Of a stretch of 64,000 nucleotides of DNA, positions 48,901 through 59,700 are shown piece after piece (position 1 is the first letter of the stretch; each line of letters opens with the position of its first letter). This stretch comes from Edaphochlamys debaryana. Its lineage: Eukaryota > Chlorophyta > Chlorophyceae > Chlamydomonadales. The position numbers and the translations under genes are program-made. The stretch lies in assembly GCA_016858145.1 (NCBI GenBank), contig JAEHOE010000088.1:248001-312000 (forward strand), in the 5' to 3' direction. The notes beneath the pieces were generated by a model. The model was not told where the DNA came from and did not search any database. It worked only from the letters and a program-made list of their open reading frames with translations.

Positions 48901-51900
48901 TCAATGCCGTCGAGGCCAAGGCGGCGGAGGCGGCCGCCGCCGCGCGCGCCGCCGCGGCGGCGCAGGCAGCCGCCGCCGCCGCCGGCCACCAGGGCAACCT
49001 GAACGCCACCGCCGCCACCGGCCAGGCCCCGGACCAGTCCGGCCAGATCGGACTCGATTCCGGACTGCTGCCCTCGCCGGGCTTTGGCCCCGCCGCCGAC
49101 CCGGGCGCTTCGGGCGCCATCGGCTCGCCTGGAAACGCGCCAGCCTCGCCGGAGCGCCACAAGCCCAACTTCAACGCCACGGCCCTGCTGCACGGCTTCA
49201 AGTTTGGGCTGTTTGGGCGCAAGAAGAAGGAGGAGGAAGCGGCGGCCGCGGCGGCGGCGGCGGCGGCTGCTGCGGCGGCGGCAGAAGTGGGCGCTGCCGG
49301 AGACGTGGCGGGCCCGACGCCGTCCTCGTCCGCGTTTGCGGCCTACCAGGTGGGGTTGTCGGGCCACAGGCCTAGGTCGAGCTGCGCTGATACGTCACGT
49401 CTCCGTTCAGGCGGGGCCATGTGGGCGTGTCTTGACTCAAGTCCCTGTCCCTGTGCCTGTGCCTGTGCGGGCGTCTGGCTGCACCCCACTGCTCCGCGCC
49501 CTCTCCTTTCACCGCTTGAGCTCTCCTCCGCTGCCCGCCCTCGCTGCCCGCCCCTCGCTCCTCAGGCCGCCGACGCCAGCACAGTCAGGGACCTGGCGCC
49601 GCACCTGCCCCCGGCCGGCCCCGCGCCAGACGCAGCGGAGCGCCCCTCCCTCCCCCCGGGCGTCTCCACCGAAGTCACCCCCGTGGCACCCTCGGGCGAG
49701 ATCGACCAAGACCCGGACGCAAACTGGTCCCTGCCGCGACCCGACCCTGCCATGTCCGAATCGGTCCGGCCGGAGACTCCCACGTTTGGAGCTATGGCTT
49801 CGCCTGCTGGCTCTGAGCTCATGTCAGCGGCGATGCGTGTGAACGGCAGCGGAAAGTGGGCTGATGGAGCCGACGGCGGCACGACGGCGGACCTGTCGAC
49901 GGAGCTGGAGCTGGAGGCTGGCGGCGGCGCCGGGGCAGGCGCCGGCGGGGTCTCTGGCGGCATTGACGATGATGACGTCACGGCCGCCGCCGCCGCCGGC
50001 GTGGCGGTCGGCGGGGATGATGAGTACTGGGAGGGGGATGATGAGTACGAGTATGCGGAGGGCGACGAGGAGTATTACGATGAGGACGGCGAGTATTACG
50101 AGGAGGGCGATTACGGGGAGGAGGGCGATTACGGGGAGGAGGGCGGCGGCGCGGAGACCGCGGCCGTGGAGGCGGCGGAGGCAGCAGAAAAGGTCGCGGA
50201 GCTGCCGTCACTCGGCCAGGCCCGGTCCGAGTCCCTCAACCGCACCGCAAGCAACAACGGCGGCCGCAGGGGCAGCGGTGCGGGTACGGGTGCGGGCGGC
50301 TCCGCCGCCCCCAGCCGCACTGCCTCCGCCGCCGGCGGCCTGGGGCCAATCGCCGAAGCCCCGGGCGGGGCGGGTGAGGACCCTTCGGCTGAGGCCACGC
50401 TCCATTTCGGCGTCGCCAGCGTCTCCCGTAAGGGCTCGCAGATCGGCGCCGGTGCCGGCAGCCGCGCCGCCACGCCGCCGGCTGGGCCCCAGCGTCTCTC
50501 CAGCACCGGAAGTATCAAGGTGCGCTCCGAGGCTTCGGTGGGCGGCGGCGACGCACCCCCTGGGCCCGGGGAGCTCGGACCCGAGGCGGAGGCCGAGCGC
50601 GTGCGAGCGCCGGCGGATTTCGAGCGGCTCTCTGAGCCGCCGACGCCCGACGCTGCCACTGCCGCCGCCGCCAGGGCTGGCGGCGCCGCCGGCTTCGGCC
50701 TGGATCGCGATGCGCTGCTGGCGCCGCCGAGCGCTGACGTGTCACCGGCGGGTTTCATCTCTCGTGGCACGTCGCGCGTCGGCGGGATTGCGGGTTTCGG
50801 GAGCTCCGTGTCGCTCGTCTCCCTGGCGGCCCAACAGGCCGGCGCGGCTGCTGGTGACGGCAGCTCCGAGGCCCCCAGCCGCCAGCTCAGCATCTCCCAG
50901 ACGCCCGGCGGCGGCGGCAACTCCGCCAGCGGCGGCATGCCGACGCCGCCGCTGCCGCCGCTGCCACCGCCGGCGGCTCCGCCGCCGCTGCTGATCGGCG
51001 ACCACCCGGCGGCGCCGCCGGCGCCTGCCGCCACCGGCGGCCGCTGGGCCACGGCGGTTGTGACCCCATCCACCGCCGGCACGATTCCGGAGCAGATCCA
51101 GAACCAGAATCTCGAGGTCGGCATGTCGCCCGTCAGCGTCAGCGGCTGGAGCGACGAGAACATGCGCGGCCCGGTGGGCGAGGGCACGAACCGCGGCGCG
51201 CCCACGAACGGCGTGGGCCAAGCCGACGTGCTCGCGCCGCCAGGCGCCGCCAACGGCAACGTCGTTACGCCGCCGGGCGGGCCTGCCGGGCCCAGGCCCA
51301 CGGCAGGCCCCAACGGCGAGGCCTTCCCGCCCCTGGAGCCGCTCAGCCCCGACTCCCACGCAACGGGCCTCGCCGCCGGTTCCATCTGGCGCCTGAATGC
51401 AGTCACCCGAAACAACAACAACGCGGCTCCCGGGCACGACCACGCAGCCGCAAGCCGCGCCCACCACGGCCACGGCTCAGCCGCGGGCAGCCGCCGCCGC
51501 GGGTCGCTGTCGCGTAACGCCCACGGAGACGAGAGCCCCGGCAGCGAGGAGGAGGGCGCGGGGTGCTGGCCGCCCTGCATCCCCAAGCCCTGGGCGGGGC
51601 GGGGGCGCGTGCGGCCCCTGCCGGAGCCCATCAAGCGCGTGGGCGAGTCCGTGGAGCACGGGATGGAGAAGGCCAAGAGGGCTGTGGGCGAGGTTGCGGA
51701 CAAGGTGAGGCGGGGAGCGGAATCGATGGCAGAGGTTTAGGAGGCGCTCAGAACTGCTCAGAACTGCAAACCGGCCGTGCCCAACTACCCTGGCCGGGCC
51801 CGTGGCTGGGGCTTTGGCAAGCAACACCCATTTGCCTCCGCCCACTTTCCTCTTCTTACCTCGTCCACCCACCCTTCCCCCCCGCCGCCGTGCAGATCCA

Positions 51901-54598
51901 CGAGAAGCTCGGCCACGCGTCCAGCGGCGTGGAGGGCAAGTCCAAGCTCAACCAGCACCAGGAGGAGAAGATGCGCCGAGCGCTGGAGGCGCACAAGGGC
52001 AAGGGCTTCGAGGTGGGCCTGGTATGGGCCTGGGCCGGGCGCCGGGCCTAACTGGGCCTGACTGGGCCTGCTTGCTCGGGTGCTGGGCACTGTCTGGCAG
52101 GCACGGCATGCTCCGCCCTCGCCCTCTCCGCCATAATCCACCTTCGCATCTTCCCTTTTTGCCCAATGCCCTCAACCCCAGCACACGGACGCCGCCGCGT
52201 TCTTCTGGTTCCGCAACCCCAAGGTCATCGCCTACCTCTTCAACTGGGCCTACTACGAGAACTCGCTGTCCCTGGCGCTGCTGGTCTTCTCGCTCATCCT
52301 GGTGAGGGGTTGAGTGGAGCGGAGCGGAGTGGAGCGGAGCGGGTGTCGTTGGGTGGAGCGAGTGGACTTTGGCGGAGCGAAAGGGAACAAGGGGGGTAAC
52401 AGCAGGCGGGGCCGAGGGGGGCTGAGCGCGGCTTCGCTCGCCTGAACGACCGTCCAGTTAGGAGCGGTCCACCTTGATTCCGTATCCATCCCATCCCATC
52501 GCACCCCGCTCCCACCATAACTTTCAAGCTCCCCAGTCTCAGTCCTTCCGCCAAAGATTGCCCCCTCTCACCCCATCCATCCATCCCCTCCACCCACCCA
52601 CCCAGGGCTACCAGGACAAGTGGGTGTTCAAGGGCGTGCCCCTGTGGGCCATCTTCGTGCTCCTGGTCCTGGACCTGCTGGTGCTCATACACTCGTGCTT
52701 CTACGTGCTGCCCCTCTACGCCCTCATCACGCCCGTCGGCTCGCACTGCCCCAAGGTACGGCAGTAACGGCACCCGTGCACATGTGCCGCACATGGACCG
52801 TTGTCGACCTGCCACGGCGGCTGCGCAGCTATGTTGGGCCTGCCTTACCGGGGCAGTAACCCCCGTGGCGCCCGGACCCCACCTTCCCCTCCCGTTCTCC
52901 CCTCCCCACCCCTCCCCTCCCCTCCCCTCCCCACACAGGACGTGCTGCGCCGCGCCATCAAGGCCGGCGTGTTCCCCAAGCAGACGGCCGTCATCGCCAA
53001 GGCCCTGCACCTGCAGCTCAAGGCCAGGTGCGCACACGACACAGCCCCCGGCCCGCGGCCCTCGCACGGCCCTCGCAGCCCCCTGCAGCCGGCACTGTTG
53101 CAGCCTCGCACACCCGCGCGCCCGCGTCGCGTGCCCACCTCCCACGTCCACGTCCCCCCGAGCTTGCCGGTACCGGCAGCCAGGGTCACGCTGACTCCGC
53201 TGTCCACTCCTCCACCCGACACGACTCCCCCTCACCGCACGCCCGCCCGCCCGCCGTCCACCCGCAGGGAGGCCGTGGTGGCCACCCAGGCCCCGCCGCC
53301 CTCTGCCGCCATGGGAGGCCTCTTCCAGCGCATTACTAAGAAGGCCCACGAGCAACACAAGGCCGCCCAGCCCGCCACCACGCACGCCATCAACGTCTTC
53401 ACGCGCATGGCCACCCGCCGAACCAACGACGGAAACAACATAGTGCTGCTCAGCCCCGGCGCCCTCAGCCCGGGGTCGCCTGCGGGCCACCCGCGCGACG
53501 TGGAGGCTGGCGCGCCGCTGTCGCCCGCGGTCGGCGGGGGCATGTGGGCGGCGGTTCGCACCGGTGACAGGTGCGTGCGGAGCGTGGTCGTGCGAACTGC
53601 TGATCCTGGCCTTGCCCGTGCCGTTTGCTCGCCTGTTGGGCCCCCGAAGCCGCCGCCTTTCACACTGCCTTCATCACCCGCACACCCACTCAGCATCGCC
53701 TCCTGCACGTATGCCCCATAACCCAGCCACTCCAGCTCAGCCCATACGGTTGTGCACTTTATGTCGTGCTGAAACGCTCCCCCGTTACCGCCACCCACAC
53801 AGGAAGCCCATGGCTCCAGTCAACACCACCACCGCCGCCAACGCCAGCGCCATGGCGGCAATCTCCATGGACTCCAACTTCCCATCGGGCAACAACTCGC
53901 CCGCCGCCAAGGCCGGCGCCGGCGCCGCCGGGGCCCACCCCACGCGCCTCGCCGCCGGCCACGCCGGCTCCAAATCCTCGCCCTTCGCCGCCGCCCCCAA
54001 CCACGCCGGGGTGGCGGCGGGACACGGGGGTGCCGCTGCGGCGGGGCACGGGGGGCACGGGGCCGCGGGCGGTCACGGCGCGGGCGGTCACGGCAGCCAC
54101 GGCGGTCTGCACCGCGCCGGCAGCAGCGAGAGCCTGGGCAGCTCCATGGGGCGCTCGGGCAGCATCACGGCGCTCATGAACGGCATGTTCAAGTGGGTGG
54201 TTGGCAGTTGGCGGTTGGGGCGGTTGGGTTGGTTGGATGATCGGGCCCAGAGCCGAGCAGCAATGTCGGAAGACCGGTACGCGGTGTGGCGGCTTTCATC
54301 CATATGCTACCCTCGTTGCTCTTCCTCCTCTCAAGGTCCGCGTTTCTCTGCGCCCTCCTCGCACCGCAGGGAGGCCGCCAACCACATGACGGAGGATGAG
54401 ATGCGCGCCGCGGAGCAACGCGCCGCAGAGGAGCGGGCCGCGGCCATGATCGCCGCCGGCAGCGCGCACCTGCAGGGAGGCCGGGGCCGCGGCCGGGGCC
54501 GTGGGCGCGGCCGGGGCCGCGGCCGGGGCCGGGGCCGGGGACGCGGCCACAAGGAGGCGCTTGACATGACGCTCCTGCCGGAGCCCAAGCACGAGTAG
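42912..54598 (+). CDS. MLO: MLO-family seven-transmembrane protein with giant loop insertion
   Basis: 2,309 residues in 19 exons: 42912-43124, 43489-43698, 44110-44201, 44454-44671, 44943-44968, 45185-45340, 45786-46196, 46387-47211, 47530-47802, 48136-48612, 48858-49349, 49566-51704, 51896-52012, 52182-52301, 52606-52755, 52939-53027, 53268-53570, 53803-54192, 54370-54598. MLO hallmarks in order: TM1 about 15-35 followed by HKLKKRKGLL-type basic loop; HYFIFAVAVTHICYCMVT then VRSWRKWEEQ; THPMYHNVRLLFI; WPLWMIAVVFLI through IVGSKLVSV; FFWFRNPKVI; and LPLYALITPVGS. Plant MLO proteins are membrane calcium-channel-type or calmodulin-binding proteins involved in mildew susceptibility and cell-cell responses. 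Here the loop between IVGSKLV and FFWF carries about 1,500 extra residues (exons 7-13). The C-terminus adds Gly/His-rich and Arg-Gly repeats. Phases agree at all 18 introns. Confidence 0.88.
44731..44752 (+). repeat. Echo of MLO exon 4 3' end with its donor
   Basis: A 22-base exact copy of the exon 4/intron 4 junction (real copy 44655-44676, junction after 44671) lies 76 bases downstream in the intron. Confidence 0.85.
45433..45607 (+). repeat. Echoes of MLO exon 6 3' end
   Basis: The last 42 bases of exon 6 plus donor (real end 45340) recur with few changes at about 45433-45480 (GGCTCCAAG...CTGCAGGTG). A more degenerate copy lies at about 45574-45607. Confidence 0.8.
52314..52348 (+). repeat. 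GGAGC/GGAGT pentamer repeat in MLO intron 14
   Basis: Tandem TGGAGCGGAGCGGAG-type units just after the exon 14 donor. Confidence 0.8.
54475..54546 (+). repeat. In-frame Arg-Gly coding repeat at MLO C-terminus
   Basis: GGCCGCGGCCGGGGC-type units inside exon 19 encode about eleven consecutive Arg-Gly dipeptides, with no frame break. Confidence 0.9.
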
Positions 54599-56789
54599 CG
54601 AGAGGGCCAGATCGGCACCGGGTCAGATGGCTCAGACCGCCAGCGCCGGCTCACGGCGTCGGTACGGCTTCTGGACGGCGGGACGGCATGCGCTCACCCC
54701 CGTTCGATGTGGGTCGGGCTGGACTCTGTGGGTTCGGACGGTGTGATGGATTGATGTGGGTTGTTGGCGCCACTCAAAGGCGGCGCTCAGCGGGACTGCT
54801 GCAAATTGACAGGGCCCGCAGCAGCGATGGTTGGTTGTTCGCAAGTGCCCGCTGCGAACGCGGGAAACAGAGTCCGCCTTTGAAATAGTATCTGCGTGCC
54901 CTGGGGGTTGCCGCCGGTGCGGCTTCCGATGAGGAGCGTGCTTGCATGAAGGCAGCGAAGGCCTAGCGAAGGACGTGCAGGAGGCGCGTGTCTTAGCACA
55001 GCTTCTAGTCGAAGCTTTCCCGTCGAGAAGGCGGGCTCATTGTTGGTTGGGACGGCAGGTGACATGCACCCTTGTCTTTGACTTGCGGCGGATTGTTGTG
55101 CCCATTCTTACCTTGGGATTTCCGTAACTGTCGGCTCCTAAACCAACACCGGCAGGTTGTGACCCGGGCTTATGGGTCTTCGGGATCTCTTGGGGCGCAG
55201 GTTTGGTTTTGACATTCATGGGGCGTTGCGCTGCCATGGCGTGCGCATTCTCTCGACGCAGGCTGTATGGCCCCTTTGACCATGGTGTTCGGCACGAGCC
55301 TGGTCTGGCCGTCGTGTGCACGCATCGTACCTGGACCATTGATGGCTAGCGGAGAGGCATCAAGTGTTGCTCAGCCGGATCACAGTTGAATGTCTACGCC
55401 GGATGGGATTGTGAGACCGGAGATGTAGGATAGCTCTTGGCGTGGGCTCGGCGAGCAGTTTAACCGCCACCGCGGAGGAGAGGTTTGACGCGAATTAATG
55501 ACAAGGGAGTTGCAGGAGAGGGTATCGGTACTGGGGTGTGTTCGAGTGACTTGCGAACTAGATCGGTTGATAGTGCTGCCACATCCTCGTAGGGTTCTAT
55601 GCTATTGATAGGTTTGCCGTCCGAGGATTGAAGGCCGTTGCCGGGTCAGGGGCGGAGGGCTGAGCCCTTGGGGTTGCTGGGTTTAGTTCGGTTGCTGCAC
55701 GCAGTGCATTGCTGCATCAAGAGGACTGAGAGTGTTGTCGAGAATCGGGCAAAGGAGCAGCGGTCAATTTCCTCCTTTGTGTAGTGTAGCCCTGGGCCAT
55801 GCCCGCCTGCCCCTCCCTCCCCGTGCGTGCCGTCCCGTACTCCGGCGAGCTGGGCCTCCCTGGCTTCCTCCTGGGTCCTGGGTTGCTCCCATTGCCAGGC
55901 GCTCCCTGAGGCGCTTTCACAGGTGGCGCCAATCTGTGACCCCGTCACGGCACGCTGAAGGACGCTGGTAGGTGGGAGGCAGGTGGGAGCTTGGCGGGTG
56001 GGTCAGCACACCGTGCCTATCCCCCCTGTACGCCCCATCCCTCCCCTCGGCACGCTCCCCCCGCAGGAGACTCACCTCGCCTGTCGACATCCCAGCGACG
56101 GGTCGGTCGCGGCTTGGCACGGCTTGGCACATCGAGCGACATCCTGTCGGTCAAAAGCCCGCTCGTCAGGACGCCTTCCTGCCTGACAACTGTTGGTGAG
56201 TTATACGCTCTTACCTATGTACTTTCGAAGCGCTGCAAACAACAGCGGTGACTTGGTCAAAACCAGGTTTCTGGCCGAGCGGTGTCACGGCAAGCCCTAG
56301 AAATCATTTCGCAAGCAGGTTGTGCGCAGATATAGACACCTTCAAGGCAATCCGGGGCTAATGCCGTCCGGCGCTTGCAGCGCCATCTGACCAAGTACCT
56401 GACCGCCGTCCTGCACATTAGAGCATCCCACTTTTCTGTTATCACCGTGCGCCAAATACCTAGATGAACGTCACAGTGCAACCTGTGCACAAAGAACCTA
56501 TCATTAAACCACTCCGCGCTTCATATCGCGCTCCGATAATCGACTTTGCGACTGCCGCCGCGGCTCGCACCTCGATTCGCGTGGTCCATATTTCTACACC
56601 ATACCGGCCGTATTACAGAGCAAGAGGGGTGGACACATACGCGCCAACAAGCGCCAAATGCCGACCCACTCCGTCGCGCCCGCCGACGCCGCGCGCTGAG
56701 CAGCGACAGATCCGATCAAAGACTGATCCCAGCTGCACTAGGGATTGAAGAGCAGGGCACGAGCTTGGCCGGCGCAAGCCACAGGAGGC
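54599..56789. other. Intergenic between MLO and the kinase gene
   Basis: 2.2 kb, lower in coding signal than its neighbours. Must hold the MLO 3' UTR and the kinase upstream region. An in-frame TAG at 56739 closes the kinase frame upstream. Nothing else recognised. Confidence 0.55.
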
Positions 56790-59700
56790 ATGGTGCCCGT
56801 TCCAATCCTTCTTGATTCAGGGGAGTTCAGCCCGCGCGGAGAACGACAGCAGAGGCATGACGGACTCCGTCTGACGGCTCTAGGCCTCCGGGGCGTCGAG
56901 CCCCCCGGTTTTCGCGCGGGCTCGGCTGACAAGCCCTATGCCCCCGGTACGGGCGGGGGCCACGGCGAGAAGGCCGACACGCTCGAGGGCGCATCCGCCC
57001 TCCACAGCGGCGACACGCCCACGTCCCCAGGGCCTACACACCACCACCATCTCCTGCGCGCCTTTACGTCTAGCACCCTGGTCACCGGTGACGCCCACGC
57101 CAAGGTCCTGTCCCCCACGGGACCCTCCCTCGAAAAGCAAATCGCGGCGCGCCGCCAACTGGACTGGGGCGTCCTCGACACCTGGCCCCGCCCAGACTCG
57201 TCCGGTGACGCTTACGCCTCGACCCCGGCGGCGCCCAAGCAGGCGCCCGCCGCACCCCCTGTGATCCCCGCCGCCGCCGTAGCGGCCACAAGCTCACCGC
57301 ACATGCGGCTCATCGCGCTCCCCCCGGGGCGACTGAGCGGATGCGGCCTGCCGCCATCCTCCACAATGCCCAGCAGGGCCGCAGCGCCCACACAAGCCGC
57401 CGCCGCCGCCGACAAGCCAGCGGCGGCGCCAGAGGGCAAGCCCAAGGGCGGGTTGGCACGGTTCCTCCAGAAAGTCACCACCCACCCCCTCAGCCGGATG
57501 CTGTCTTCAAGCGCTGAGGAGCGCCAGCGCTCGCAGCCCAAGGCCCCCAAGCCCAAGTCCGCCGAGCCCACACCCGCCTGCCCGGACGTCAGCCTAAGCC
57601 CCATCGCGTCCCCGCGCGCACGGGAGGCGCCGCTGGACCCCAGCCCCACCGCGGCCTCCGCTCCCCCTACAGACGACACGGAGGAGGCTGTCCCCTCGGG
57701 CGTTACCCCCACGCCGGCGCCGTCCTTCTCCTCCCCCACGCCCGCCGCCAAGGCCAACGCGCCCCGCCCCGGCGCGCCCGTCTGGCCCCTGTCAGCGGCG
57801 TCGGAGGACCGATGGCTCGACGCCGCCACCCCTTTCTCCGCCAGCCCCGGCGCCGACCAGCAGCCCCCGGCTGCCCGCCCCGCTGCGCCCAGCGCCGGCC
57901 TCCGGGTGCACAACCTCGCCCGCAGCTTGACCGCGGCCCCGGCTCCGACCTCGCCCCCGGCCAGCCCCGCCACCCCAACCAGCCCCACTACCTCTGCCGC
58001 GGCAAGCGCCGCCGCCTCCGCTCCCGCAGGCCCCGCCGGTGCAGCTGCGGATGCCGCCGCCGCCGCCGCGGCGGCGGCGGCCTCATCAACCGCTGACGCT
58101 TCAACCACGGGCGCCTCTGACAGCGAATCCACGTGCGGCGGCGGCAGTTGCTACGACACATTCACCAGCAAGAGCGGCAGTAGCCGTCTCATGTCGACCT
58201 TTGGCAGCGGCCTAAGCGCACTGGCGCTGCCCAGCCCCGGCGCCGCGGTCCGTTGCGGCGGCCGCGACGGCACGCGCGGCGGCGGCAACGATGCGGGCAG
58301 CGCCCTGACCAGCCCCGCCCCCACCCCCACCAAGGCTTCCTCCGACCCCGCAACCACGCCCACCAAGGCCCCCGCCACCACCATGCCGCCCAGCGCCATC
58401 ACACCCGTACCCGTGCCCGTGCCGCCGTCCCCCTCCAAGCCACCGCCGACGCCAAGCACCGCTCCCCCCGCCGCGCTTGCCTCCCCTACCGGTACCGTTG
58501 CGGCGGCCGTGGCGGCGGCTCCGCCGCAGCCCGCCGTCTTCCGGACCACCAGCCTCCGCAGCTTCTCCCCGCCGCCCTTTGTGGCCCTGGCCCGGCCCGC
58601 CCTCGACGGGCCCATCTCCGTGTGGCAGGGCGCGCCCACGGCCATGCGGCGCCTCGAGTGGTCCAGCGAGGACTTCCACATCGCGCGCTGCCTCTACAAG
58701 GGCTATGCGTCGGAGGTGTTCAAGGTAGGCCAGTGCCATGCTGCCGACCTGTCAGGGAGAGGGGACCGGAGGGGAGGGGAGGGGGGAGGCCGTGCTGCTG
58801 ACGGGGGCCAGAGGGCGTATCAACTGCTCACAGCGGGGTGGTGGGGAGGCACAGACACACAGGCACCGGTATACTTAGCCCGATGCTCACTAGGCCCCTA
58901 CTCTCTGGCCGCGCCGAACCTGCCGCCCTCTCACCCCACTCACTAAGCCTGTTTCCTTTGCCGTGCGGAACTTGCAAGGCCTAGGACGTGTGTGCACCGC
59001 GCTGAGCCGCCCTCTCGCCCCTCGGAACCCCCGCAGGCGACGTGCCTCAAGTCCGTCAAGGACGTGGTCCTCAAGGCCTACACGCTCTCCTCGCTCTCGC
59101 CCTTCCTCACGCACCAGGCAAGCGTCAGCTCTCAAATCGCAATAGCGTTAGTGGACCGTGTAAGGAGCGGTTGCGGGGGGCAGACTCACTGCTTACCCCG
59201 TCGGTATACGGTACGCGAGCGCCCAGCCACCTCCGCCTGCCCCCCTTTCCACACTCCCTCTCCCATCCCCCCTCCCCACCCCAGGCGCTCCGCGAGGTGT
59301 CCATCCACTCCCGCTTGGAGCATCCCTCCATCGTGCAATTCATGGCGGCGTTCAAGGTGCGCGCGCGTAATATGACCCCATCGTGGCAGAAGGGCGGGGA
59401 CGCAGCGCATGTGGTGCGTGCACCCTGCCGCAGGGCGAGCGGGACTGGGTTTCGAAAGGGCTCCGCGCCAAGCCGGGCAGAGCATGGGCGCTTCCAAAGA
59501 GTGTGGTGCAGGTACAGGAACACTAGCCCCCGGGCCCCCATGACAGTCTGGACTTGACCCTCGTGCAACAAGCTAACGCGGGCCTGTGTTTCGCCCATGC
59601 CCATCCGCACCCCAGGAGGACGACTTCCTGGTGCTGGTGATGGAGTACGCAGCGGGCGGCTCCCTGGACCGAGCCAGGTTGGTGGGGCGTTGCTTGCTTG

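Noticed and set aside
42912..54598. MLO region as two genes (N-terminal MLO plus a separate low-complexity protein)
   Set aside because: The last two helices and the YALITPVGS motif occur only after the low-complexity exons, and all phases connect; a single MLO needs both parts.
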